Origin: Streptomyces sp. AC555_RSS877
Lineage (GTDB): Bacteria; Actinomycetota; Actinomycetes; Streptomycetales; Streptomycetaceae
Assembly: GCF_019049245.1 (NCBI RefSeq)
Contig: NZ_JAGMUK010000053.1
Span: forward strand, 117,303 to 178,764
Length of the DNA stretch: 61,462 nt
Reading direction: 5' to 3'
This document shows, piece by piece, positions 41,973 to 49,803 of the stretch (positions are counted from its first letter, which is position 1; the number at the start of each line of letters is the position of its first letter). The notes below the pieces were generated by a model. It saw only the letters and a list, made by a program, of their open reading frames with translations, had not been told where the DNA came from and did not search any database. The position numbers and the translations under genes were made by a program.

Positions 41973-42659
41973 ATGCCCACGTTGATCCTCGTCCGGCACG
42001 GACGTTCCACCGCCAACACCGAGGGGCTGCTCGCCGGCTGGACGCCCGGCGTCGCCCTCGACGAGCGCGGGGCCGCGCAGGCCGCCGCGCTGCCCGGACG
42101 GCTCGCCGAGCTGCCGCTCGCCGAGGTCGTCAGCAGCCCGCTGCAGCGCTGCCAGGAGACGATCCGGCCACTCCTCGACGCCCGGCCCGGCCTCGCCGCG
42201 CACTCCGACGAACGGATCGGGGAGTGCCACTACGGCGACTGGTCCGGCCGCAAGCTCGCCGAGCTCAGCGGCGAGCCGCTGATGGAGGTCGTGCAGGCGC
42301 ACCCCTCGGCGGCCGCGTTCCCCGGCGGCGAGTCGATGCGGGCGATGCAGACCCGCGCCGCCGAGGCGGTGCGCGAGTGGAACGCGCGCGTGGAGCGCGA
42401 CCACGGCCCCGACGCGGTCTACCTCATGTGCTCTCACGGCGACATCATCAAGTCTCTGGTGGCGGACGCACTCGGACTTCATCTAGACCTCTTCCAGCGG
42501 ATTTCCGTTGAACCGTGTTCCATCACCGCGATCCGTTACACCCGTCTGAGGCCGTTTCTCGTCCGCCTCGGCGACACCGGCGACTTCACGTCCCTGGTGC
42601 CGCGCGAGGAGCCTCCGGCCGACGAGGCGACGGTCGGGGGTGGTGCGGGCGCACCGTGA
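41973..42659 (+). CDS. Histidine phosphatase family protein (MSMEG_4193 type)
   Basis: A 228-residue phosphoglycerate-mutase-fold phosphatase. The phosphohistidine motif is LVRHGRSTANTEG at residues about 6-18; the second catalytic histidine is in LMCSHGDIIKSLV. A TACTCT -10-like hexamer ends seven bases before the ATG, so the mRNA is probably leaderless. It opens a trio (phosphatase, DUF3090, kinase-like) that commonly precedes mshC in actinobacteria, as I recall. Confidence 0.9.
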   Translation: MPTLILVRHGRSTANTEGLLAGWTPGVALDERGAAQAAALPGRLAELPLAEVVSSPLQRCQETIRPLLDARPGLAAHSDERIGECHYGDWSGRKLAELSGEPLMEVVQAHPSAAAFPGGESMRAMQTRAAEAVREWNARVERDHGPDAVYLMCSHGDIIKSLVADALGLHLDLFQRISVEPCSITAIRYTRLRPFLVRLGDTGDFTSLVPREEPPADEATVGGGAGAP

Positions 42660-42716
42660 TCGCCGGGCGCAGTAGGGTGAAGCGGTTCGCACCCACGATT
42701 TCAATGGAGACAGGAC

Positions 42717-43307
42717 GTGTCCCGTCAGGTGTTCCTCTACGACCCCCCGGACCGGTTCGTGGCCGGTACGGTCGGACTGCCCGGACGCCGTACGTTCTTC
42801 CTCCAGGCCACGGCCGGCCCCCGGGTGACCAGCGTGGCCCTGGAGAAGACCCAGGTCGCCGCGCTCGCCGAGCGCATGGACGAGCTGCTGGACGAAGTCG
42901 TACGCCGTAGCGGCGGAAGTGCCGCCGTCCCGGCGGTGGCGCCCACCGAAGTCGCCGACACCCGCCCCCTGGATGCCCCCGTCGAGGAGGAGTTCAGGGT
43001 CGGCACCATGGCTCTGGCCTGGGACGGTGACGAGCAGCGCATGATCGTCGAGGCGCAGGCCCTCGTCGAACTCGACGCCGACACCGACGAGGACCTCGCC
43101 GAGGCCGAGGAGCGGCTGCTTCAGGACGAGGAGAACGGTCCCCCGATGCTGCGGGTCCGGCTCACCGGCGCGCAGGCGCGAGCCTTCGCCAAGCGCGCCC
43201 TTGACGTCGTCAACGCGGGGCGGCCGCCGTGTCCGCTGTGCAGCCTCCCGCTCGACCCGGAAGGACACGTATGTCCGCGCCAGAACGGATACCGCCGCGG
43301 GGCGTGA
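42717..43307 (+). CDS. DUF3090 family protein
   Basis: A 196-residue actinobacterial protein beginning SRQVFLYDPPDRFVAGTVGLPGRRTFFLQA. Its C-terminus has a four-residue metal-type knuckle CPLCSLPLDPEGHVCPRQNGY. The start is a GTG with GGAGACAGG upstream. The gene overlaps the next one by 37 bases. No biochemical function is known to me; the fixed association with the kinase-like neighbour suggests they act together. Confidence 0.88.
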   Translation: MSRQVFLYDPPDRFVAGTVGLPGRRTFFLQATAGPRVTSVALEKTQVAALAERMDELLDEVVRRSGGSAAVPAVAPTEVADTRPLDAPVEEEFRVGTMALAWDGDEQRMIVEAQALVELDADTDEDLAEAEERLLQDEENGPPMLRVRLTGAQARAFAKRALDVVNAGRPPCPLCSLPLDPEGHVCPRQNGYRRGA

Positions 43308-44101
43308 CGACGACAGCGATGTCGGCCGAACTGCTCGCCGAGGGCGAGCTCACCGTGCGCGGCCGCATCCGGGAGGCGTCCAACGCCGCGCTGTACTGCA
43401 CGGTCTCCCACGACGGCCGGGAAGCCGCCTGCATCTACAAGCCGGTGGCCGGTGAGCGGCCCCTGTGGGACTTCCCCGACGGCAACCTCGCCCGCCGTGA
43501 GGTCGCGGCCTACGAGGTCTCCGAAGCCACCGGCTGGGGCCTCGTACCGCCCACCGTGCTGCGGGACGGGCCGTACGGCGAGGGCATGTGCCAGCTGTGG
43601 ATCGAGGTCACACCCGAGGCCGAACTGCTCGCCCTGGTGGACGGCGAGGAGCCCGAGGCGGGCTGGAAGGCGATCGGCTTCGCCGAGGTCGGGGAGGGGC
43701 GGACCGCGCTGCTCGTGCACGCCGACGACGAGCGGCTGCGCCGGCTCGCCGTGCTCGACGCCGTGATCAACAACGCGGACCGCAAGGGCGGGCACCTCCT
43801 GCCCGCCGCCGGGGGCGTGCTGTACGGCATCGACCACGGGGTCACCTTCAACGTCGAGAACAAGTTGCGGACGCTGCTGTGGGGGTGGGCCGGGGAGCCG
43901 CTGACCGGTGAGGCGGTCGACGTACTGACAGGCCTCAGGGCGGCGCTCGGCGCGGACGGGGCGCTGACCGCCCGGCTGGCCGAACTGATCACCCCCGCCG
44001 AACTCGACGCCACGCGCGCGCGTGTCGACGCGCTGCTGGCCGCCGGAACGCACCCGGAGCCGAGCGGGGACTGGCCGGCCATTCCCTGGCCGCCCGTCTA
44101 G
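43271..44101 (+). CDS. SCO1664-type conserved protein (PI3/4-kinase-like fold)
   Basis: A 276-residue protein of the actinobacterial family often labelled SCO1664 or TIGR03843. Kinase-like features include the lysine in CIYKPVAGERPLWDFPDG, the catalytic loop NNADRKGGHLL and the metal site LYGIDHGVTFN. The ATG follows GGAAGGAC within the DUF3090 gene. Substrate unknown. Its TAG stop falls in the CTAG that flanks MITE copy B. Confidence 0.87.
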   Translation: MSAPERIPPRGVTTTAMSAELLAEGELTVRGRIREASNAALYCTVSHDGREAACIYKPVAGERPLWDFPDGNLARREVAAYEVSEATGWGLVPPTVLRDGPYGEGMCQLWIEVTPEAELLALVDGEEPEAGWKAIGFAEVGEGRTALLVHADDERLRRLAVLDAVINNADRKGGHLLPAAGGVLYGIDHGVTFNVENKLRTLLWGWAGEPLTGEAVDVLTGLRAALGADGALTARLAELITPAELDATRARVDALLAAGTHPEPSGDWPAIPWPPV

Positions 44102-44320
44102 GGCCTGTCCGGCGGATCAGGTCGCAGGACATCCGCGGCGCCTCGTCGACGCTGGTGAGCGGGGCCTGGTGCGTCGAGCCGCAAGGCGGAGGAGGGCGTC
44201 GACGCGATGGAGGTCCCCCCGGTCGAGCGAGGTCGAGAGTGCGGGAGTCGGCAACCGACGACAACGCCGCAGATCGGCGTGCCAGGCCCCGCGTCTGCGG
44301 CATGATCCGCCGGACAGACC
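44102..44320 (-). mobile_element. MITE-like element, copy B (219 bp)
   Basis: Same 219-bp element as at 10416-10634, in the opposite orientation. The inverted ends match CTGTCCGGCGGATCA. The left flank is CTAG; the right flank is CTGG, so one side of the target duplication has probably mutated. It lies between the phosphatase-DUF3090-kinase trio and mshC and so separates mshC from upstream transcription. Confidence 0.8.
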
Positions 44321-44423
44321 CTGGCGGCAGGGCACGCCGTGCGATATCGCGCAAGAACGCCTTACCGGCCATCCGGCCCGGTCCGGTTCGTATACGGAAC
44401 ATCCGTCCGGTTAGGCTCATGAC

Positions 44424-45653
44424 ATGCATGCCTGGCCCGCTTCCGAGGTCCCCGCCCTGCCTGGTCAGGGCCGCGACCTGAGGATCCACGACACCGCGAC
44501 CGGCGGCTTGGTCTCCCTCGACCCCGGTCCCGTCGCCCGTATCTACGTCTGCGGCATCACGCCGTACGACGCGACCCACCTGGGTCACGCGGCGACCTAC
44601 AACGCGTTCGACCTCGTACAACGCGTGTGGCTCGACACCAAGCGGCAGGTCCACTACGTCCAGAACGTCACCGACATCGACGACCCGCTGCTGGAGCGGG
44701 CCGAGCGCGACGGCATCGACTGGGCCGCCCTCGCGGAGAAGGAGACGGCCCTCTTCCGCGAGGACATGACGGCCCTGCGGATGCTGCCCCCGCGGCAGTA
44801 CATCGGCGCGGTCGAGGCGATACCCGGCATCGTGCCGCTCGTCGAACGCCTGCGGGACGCGGGCGCCGCGTACGAGCTCGAAGGGGACGTCTACTTCTCC
44901 GTCGAGTCCGATCCGCACTTCGGCGAGGTCTCCCACCTGGACGCCGCCGCGATGCGGCTGCTCTCCGCCGAGCGCGGGGGCGACCCCGACCGGCCGGGCA
45001 AGAAGAACCCGCTCGACCCGATGCTGTGGATGGCCGCCCGCGAGGGCGAGCCCAGTTGGGACGGCGGTTCGCTCGGACGTGGCCGGCCCGGCTGGCACAT
45101 CGAGTGTGTCGCCATCGCGCTGGACCACCTCGGCATGGGCTTCGACGTCCAGGGCGGCGGTTCCGACCTCGCCTTCCCGCACCACGAGATGGGCGCCTCG
45201 CACGCCCAGGCGCTGACCGGCGAGTTCCCCATGGCCAAGGCGTACGTCCACGCCGGCATGGTCGCCCTGCACGGCGAGAAGATGTCCAAGTCCAAGGGCA
45301 ACCTGGTCTTCGTCTCGCAGCTGAGGCGCGACGGCGTCGACCCCGCCGCCATCCGGCTCGCGCTCCTCGCCCACCACTACCGGGCCGACTGGGAGTGGAC
45401 CGACCAGGTTCTGCAGGACGCCCTCGACCGGGTCGGCCGCTGGCGTGCCGCCGTCTCCCGGCCCGACGGCCCGCCCGCCGAAGCGCTCGTCGACGAGATC
45501 CGTGAAGCCCTGGCAGCCGACCTGGACGCGCCGGCGGCGCTGGCCGCCGTGGACCGGTGGGCGGCGCTCCAGAACGAGCGGGGCGGTACGGACGAGGGCG
45601 CGCCCGGCGTGGTGTCGCGGGCGGTGGACGCCCTGCTGGGCGTGGCGTTGTAG
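44424..45653 (+). CDS. mshC: Cysteine:glucosaminyl-inositol ligase MshC (mycothiol biosynthesis)
   Basis: A 409-residue paralogue of cysteinyl-tRNA synthetase. It has the HIGH-like THLGHAATYNAFD and the exact KMSKS loop in GEKMSKSKGNLVFV. The zinc-site region includes YVCGITPYD and HIECVAIALDHLG, with PHHEMGASHAQAL. It lacks the C-terminal tRNA-anticodon domain of CysS, which fixes it as MshC: it joins cysteine to GlcN-Ins in the mycothiol pathway. A TAGGCT -10-like hexamer ends seven bases before the ATG (leader-poor mRNA). Confidence 0.95.
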   Translation: MHAWPASEVPALPGQGRDLRIHDTATGGLVSLDPGPVARIYVCGITPYDATHLGHAATYNAFDLVQRVWLDTKRQVHYVQNVTDIDDPLLERAERDGIDWAALAEKETALFREDMTALRMLPPRQYIGAVEAIPGIVPLVERLRDAGAAYELEGDVYFSVESDPHFGEVSHLDAAAMRLLSAERGGDPDRPGKKNPLDPMLWMAAREGEPSWDGGSLGRGRPGWHIECVAIALDHLGMGFDVQGGGSDLAFPHHEMGASHAQALTGEFPMAKAYVHAGMVALHGEKMSKSKGNLVFVSQLRRDGVDPAAIRLALLAHHYRADWEWTDQVLQDALDRVGRWRAAVSRPDGPPAEALVDEIREALAADLDAPAALAAVDRWAALQNERGGTDEGAPGVVSRAVDALLGVAL

Positions 45654-45668
45654 CGCCGCAGGACTCAA

Positions 45669-45716
45669 GAGAGCAGGACACAGGAGACCAGGACACAGGA
45701 GAGCAGGACAGGGGAC
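45669..45716 (+). repeat. Short tandem repeat after mshC
   Basis: About three imperfect 15-bp units of the form GGAGASCAGGACACA lie between the mshC stop and its terminator. Origin is probably slippage; no function is suggested. Confidence 0.6.
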
Positions 45717-45717
45717 A

Positions 45718-45749
45718 GGGGCGCTTCCTCGCCGCAGAGGAAGCGCCCC
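45718..45749 (+). terminator. Terminator of mshC
   Basis: 13-bp perfect arms (45718-45730, 45737-45749) with a 6-base loop, 65 bases beyond the mshC stop, followed by a T-containing stretch. Confidence 0.8.
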
Positions 45750-45964
45750 TTCCGTTCTTCCGGTCCCACAGCGGTCGGTCCACCCCGTCTTCAGCAACTC
45801 GGTTTGCCAGAAGTCGAATTGGGCAACGTTGACAATCCGCTCTGAAGCGGACGCAACGTCACAATCCCATCAAGGGCTGCGGGGGCCACGGTCATGTGGT
45901 GGGGTGAGAGCGCCTGTTGACCGTACGGCCGGCAGTGTCCGGCCCTGTTGCGGAAGGACGCACA
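45750..45964 (+). promoter_or_regulatory. Upstream region of the secreted beta-propeller gene
   Basis: 215 bases without a gene. A consensus-like TTGACA lies at 45829-45834, but no good -10 is found 16-19 bases on. A GGAAGGAC ribosome site ends shortly before the GTG at 45965. Confidence 0.35.
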
Positions 45965-46918
45965 GTGGCACCCGCAGACCGTTCCTTCGCACGACGAAGA
46001 CTGCTCACCACGGCCGCCGCGCTCTCGGGCGCGGCCCTTGTCGGCGGCACCGCGCACGCGGCCGAGACCCGACAGCACCCGTGGCCCGCACAGTTCCCCC
46101 TGCCCGACGGCTTCCAGCCCGAGGGCATCACGATCGGCGCGCACCCCGTCGCCTACTTCGGCTCGCTCGACAACGGGGACATCTACCGGGCGAGTCTCGC
46201 CACGGGCCGGGGCTCCGTCATCAGCAAGGGCCTCGGCACCGGACACGCCGTCGTGGGCCTGAAGACCGACCGGCACGGCACGCTCTTCCTGGCCGGCGGC
46301 GGCAGCGGCGAGATCCGCACGGTCGACGCCCGCACCGGCGAGATCCTGAAGGTGTACGCCACTGGCGGCGCCTTCGTGAACGACGTGATCCTCACCCCGG
46401 GCGCCGCCTGGTTCACGGACTCCTTCAAGCCGCAGCTCTACCGACTGGCCCGTGGCGGGCACCGCCCGCCCGAGGCAGTGGACGCCCTTCCTCTGACCGG
46501 CGACTGGGAGCAGGGCCCGGACTTCACCGCCAACGGCATCGAGCGCACCCCCGACGGCAGCGCCCTGCTGGTGGTCAACGCCTTCGCGAACGGCGGCGGC
46601 CTCATGCGGGTCGACCCGCGTACCGGGGTCGCCCGCACCGTAGACCTGGGCACGGCGAAGCTCCCCAACGGGGACGGCCTGCTGCTGCTCGGCCGGATTC
46701 TCTACGCCGTCCAGCAGCAGCAGAACGCGATCGACGTGTTCCGGCTGAACGACACCGGCACCAAGGGCACGGCGATAGCCCGGATCACCGACCCGCGCTT
46801 CCGCATCCCGACGACGGCGGCGGCGTGGGGCAGGCGGCTCTACCTGCCGAACGCGCGCTTCGACGTGGAGCCGACACCGGGGACCGATTACGACGCGGTG
46901 GCCGTGCGCCAGGTCTGA
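45965..46918 (+). CDS. Secreted SMP-30/gluconolactonase-like beta-propeller protein
   Basis: A 317-residue exported protein. The N-terminus FARRRLLTTAAALSGAALVGGTAHA is a Tat-type signal. The mature protein has repeated propeller strands (PEGITIGAHPVAYFGSLDNGDIYR, DRHGTLFLAGGGSGEIRTVD, TPDGSALLVVNAF) like the SMP-30/LRE family of lactonases and strictosidine-synthase-like proteins. The start is a GTG with GGAAGGAC. Substrate unknown. Confidence 0.82.
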   Translation: MAPADRSFARRRLLTTAAALSGAALVGGTAHAAETRQHPWPAQFPLPDGFQPEGITIGAHPVAYFGSLDNGDIYRASLATGRGSVISKGLGTGHAVVGLKTDRHGTLFLAGGGSGEIRTVDARTGEILKVYATGGAFVNDVILTPGAAWFTDSFKPQLYRLARGGHRPPEAVDALPLTGDWEQGPDFTANGIERTPDGSALLVVNAFANGGGLMRVDPRTGVARTVDLGTAKLPNGDGLLLLGRILYAVQQQQNAIDVFRLNDTGTKGTAIARITDPRFRIPTTAAAWGRRLYLPNARFDVEPTPGTDYDAVAVRQV

Positions 46919-46931
46919 CGTCCGACACGGA

Positions 46932-46961
46932 AGGGCGGTGCGCCGGCCGGCGCACCGCCCT
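46932..46961. terminator. Bidirectional terminator
   Basis: 15-bp perfect arms 46932-46946 and 46947-46961 lie between the converging propeller and PAC2 genes. Confidence 0.75.
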
Positions 46962-46968
46962 CACCGGT

Positions 46969-47991
46969 TCAGTCCTCCGAGGAGGAATCCCCGTCGTCCG
47001 CCTCTGTGTCCGCGTCCGCCGCGTCCGCCGACTCGGCGTCCGGCTTCGGCGGCTTGGGAGGCTTCGTACGACCGCCGGGGTTGTCCCTGAGGTAGGGCGT
47101 GCTGTCGCTGCCGTCGGCCGTGGCGTGCCCACCGGAGCCGCCCGGCCCGGATCCGTCCCGGCGCCGCAGATACCGCTCGAACTCGCGGGCGATCGCCTCA
47201 CCCGATGCCTCCGGCAGCTCCGCGGTGTCCCGGGCCTCCTCCAGCGACTGGACGTACTCGGCGACCTCGCTGTCCTCGGCGGCCAGCTGGTCGACGCCCA
47301 CCTGCCAGGCGCGCGCGTCCTCGGGCAGCTCGCCCAGCGGGATGCGTACGTCGATCAGGTCCTCCAGGCGGTTGAGGAGGGCCAGCGTCGCCTTCGGGTT
47401 CGGCGGCTGCGACACGTAGTGCGGGACGGCCGCCCACAGCGACACGGCCGGTACGCCCGCGTGCGTGCACGCCTCCTGGAGGATGCCGACGATGCCTGTG
47501 GGGCCCTCGTACTTGGTCTCCTCCAGATCCATGCGCTGGGCCAGGTCCGGGTCGGACGTGACGCCGCTGACCGGGACCGGACGGGTGTGCGGGGTGTCAC
47601 CGAGCAGCGCGCCCAGGACCACCACCAGTTCCACGCCCAGCTCATGGGCGAAGCCGAGGATCTCGTTGCAGAACGAGCGCCATCGCATCGAGGGTTCGAT
47701 GCCTCGGACGAGCACGAGATCGCGCGGCTTCTCGCCGCCGACCCGGACGACCGAGAGCCGGGTCGTGGGCCACGTGATCTTGCGGACACCGGCGTCCAGC
47801 CACACCGTGGGGCGGTTCACCTGGAAGTCGTAGTAGTCCTCGGCGTCCAGCGCCGCGAACACCTCGCCCTTCCACTCCCGGTCCAGGTGCGCGACCGCGG
47901 CGGAGGCGGCGTCGCCGGCATCGTTCCAGCCCTCGAACGCGGCCACCATGACTGGGTCGATCAGCTCGGGAACTCCCTCCAGCTCGATCAC
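46969..47991 (-). CDS. PAC2 family protein
   Basis: A 340-residue protein. PAC2 domain features: MVAAFEGWNDAGDAASAAVAHL near the start and LVLVRGIEPSMRWRSFCNEIL in the middle, related to proteasome assembly chaperone 2 and archaeal/actinobacterial homologues. Residues beyond about 270 are Pro/Lys then Asp/Glu-rich (PKPPKPDAESADAADADTE). It starts with a GTG behind GGAAGGAGG. A role in proteasome assembly or regulation in Streptomyces is possible but unproven. Confidence 0.88.
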   Translation of the reverse strand: MIELEGVPELIDPVMVAAFEGWNDAGDAASAAVAHLDREWKGEVFAALDAEDYYDFQVNRPTVWLDAGVRKITWPTTRLSVVRVGGEKPRDLVLVRGIEPSMRWRSFCNEILGFAHELGVELVVVLGALLGDTPHTRPVPVSGVTSDPDLAQRMDLEETKYEGPTGIVGILQEACTHAGVPAVSLWAAVPHYVSQPPNPKATLALLNRLEDLIDVRIPLGELPEDARAWQVGVDQLAAEDSEVAEYVQSLEEARDTAELPEASGEAIAREFERYLRRRDGSGPGGSGGHATADGSDSTPYLRDNPGGRTKPPKPPKPDAESADAADADTEADDGDSSSED

Positions 47992-48133
47992 CCAGCGCCT
48001 CCTTCCGACGTGCCCTCGCTTAACGACCCAACCTTACGGCGTGCGGCGGGGGCGCCCGCAGCCCCCTTGCACGGGGGAGTGAACGGATCACTGCCCCGAT
48101 CGTCACCTCGGGACACCACTCGTGGGGTGCTCC

Positions 48134-48805
48134 TCACAGGCTCGACCTGAGCCACTGCTCGACGCTCGCGACGTGCACGGTCGCCCAGGACCGTGCCGCC
48201 TCCGCGTCCCGGTCGCGCAGTGCCGCCAGGATCGCCCGGTGCTCGTGCAGGGTGCGGCTGACCGCGTCCTCCTGGGTCAGCCCGCGCCAGACGCGGGCCC
48301 GGGTGGTGGGCCCGGACAGACCGTCCAGCAGGGAACACAGCACGGAGTTCCCGGAGCTCTGCACGATGCCGCGGTGGAAGTCCAGGTCACAGGCGACCAG
48401 CTCCTCCACGGACGGGCTGTCGCCCAGCCTGTCCAACTGTGCCGAGAGCGCGTCCAGTTGCTGCTCGCTGATCCGCAGGGCCGCCATCGCGGTCGCGGCC
48501 GGCTCCAGGATGCGGCGTACGGCCAGGAACTCCAGCACCGTGTCGTCGCGGTGGAAGTCGACGACGAAGCTCAGCGCCTCCAGGAGGAGCTGCGGGTCGA
48601 GGCTGGTGACGTACGTGCCGTCGCCCTGGCGTACGTCCAGGATCCGGATCAGGGACAGGGCGCGCACCGCCTCCCGCAGGGAGTTGCGGGACAGGCCGAG
48701 CTCGGCGGCGAGTTCGCTCTCCTTGGGGAGCCGGTCCCCGGGGCGCAGCGCGCCGGAGACGATCATGCCCTTGATCTTCTCGATCGCCTCGTCGGTGACT
48801 GCCAT
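48134..48805 (-). CDS. FadR/GntR (FCD) family transcriptional regulator
   Basis: A 223-residue regulator. Winged helix: RLPKESELAAELGLSRNSLREAVRALSLIRILDVRQGDGTYV. The FCD domain metal-type ligands include LDFHRGIVQSSGN and TLHEHRAILAAL. The ATG follows GAGGGAGG. A perfect palindrome 28-48 bases upstream is the likely autoregulatory operator. Which metabolic genes it controls is not evident; the mtn locus next door is one candidate. Confidence 0.88.
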   Translation of the reverse strand: MAVTDEAIEKIKGMIVSGALRPGDRLPKESELAAELGLSRNSLREAVRALSLIRILDVRQGDGTYVTSLDPQLLLEALSFVVDFHRDDTVLEFLAVRRILEPAATAMAALRISEQQLDALSAQLDRLGDSPSVEELVACDLDFHRGIVQSSGNSVLCSLLDGLSGPTTRARVWRGLTQEDAVSRTLHEHRAILAALRDRDAEAARSWATVHVASVEQWLRSSL

Positions 48806-48832
48806 GACCGGCCTCCCTCGTACCCCATGATC

Positions 48833-48853
48833 CTGAGACATCGGATGTCTCAG
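48833..48853. promoter_or_regulatory. Perfect palindromic operator of the FadR-type regulator
   Basis: Arms CTGAGACATC and GATGTCTCAG flank a single central G. Such a long perfect palindrome upstream of a GntR-family gene is the usual form of an autoregulatory operator. Confidence 0.7.
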
Positions 48854-48964
48854 CCACATTATGCGGCCTGCTCGGAGAAGTGCCTCCAGGCGATCACTGC
48901 CCCCGCCAAGGCGGCGGGACGGGGCGCGCGGCCGTCGGCCCCTCCTGCCCCGGCAGGCCGACGG

Positions 48965-49717
48965 TCACGCCCGGTACTCCTCCGCCAGCAGCCGCAGTGC
49001 CTCCAGCGAGACGACGGCGCCCTTCTGGATGCCCGCCGCGACGACCTCCCGGTGCGGGTCGTACCCGCCGGTCATCTCCTCGTCGACCAGTTCGTCGGCG
49101 TTCACCCCGTCGACGACGAGGACGCCGCCCGCGACGAGCCCGCGCAGCGAGGCGGTCACGAACAGCGCCGACAGCTCCATCTCGATGGCCGCGAGCCCGG
49201 CACCGGCGTAGGAGAAAAGGGGAAGGAGCCCCGGCTGGAAGGCCGCCCGCGTCCACACGATGCCCCGGTGGTGCGGGGCGCCCGCCGCGCGGGCCGCGCG
49301 CTGGAGCGCGAGGACCGCCTCCGGCGAGGAGACGGCCGGGAACTCCGGGGGCAGCAACTGCTGTGTGACCCCGTCGTCCCGCACGGCCGCCTCCGCGATG
49401 ACGAGGTCGCCGTCCCCGATGCCGGGCTTCATCGCGCCCGCCGTACCGAACCGGATGAGCGTGCGCACCCCCGCGTCCGCCAGCTCCTGGAACAGCAGGA
49501 TCGCGCCCGGCCCGCCCACCCCGTGCGAGGCGACGAGGACCGGCAGGCCCTTCCAGCCGCCGCTGAACACACGGTATTCGCGGTGGTACGAGACCTCCTC
49601 GGCGACGTCGAGGAGCGCGGCCACGGCCGCCGCCCGCGCCGGGTCGCCGACGACGACCGCGTACTCCGGAAGGCCGGTGCGGGGTATGCGGGTGACGGGC
49701 GACAGGTCCAGCGTCAT
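48965..49717 (-). CDS. Nucleoside phosphorylase (uridine phosphorylase-type, NP-I)
   Basis: A 250-residue NP-I family phosphorylase. Signatures: VVGDPARAAAVAALLD (phosphate site), VASHGVGGPGAILLFQELADAGV, RFGTAGAM and IEMELSALFVTASL. It cleaves a nucleoside with phosphate to base plus pentose-1-phosphate. It is divergent from mtnA (86 bases between), so it may act on methylthioadenosine or a related 5'-modified nucleoside rather than uridine. A GAGGAG site precedes the ATG at 49717; the frame to 49777 overlaps the promoter region. Confidence 0.86.
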   Translation of the reverse strand: MTLDLSPVTRIPRTGLPEYAVVVGDPARAAAVAALLDVAEEVSYHREYRVFSGGWKGLPVLVASHGVGGPGAILLFQELADAGVRTLIRFGTAGAMKPGIGDGDLVIAEAAVRDDGVTQQLLPPEFPAVSSPEAVLALQRAARAAGAPHHRGIVWTRAAFQPGLLPLFSYAGAGLAAIEMELSALFVTASLRGLVAGGVLVVDGVNADELVDEEMTGGYDPHREVVAAGIQKGAVVSLEALRLLAEEYRA

Positions 49718-49803
49718 GCGATGGCTCCTCGACATGCCGAAGAAGGGTTCCCCGAGGTCATGTACGGTATGCGACACCCCCGGAACCTCAGGAGTGGCCC
49801 GTC

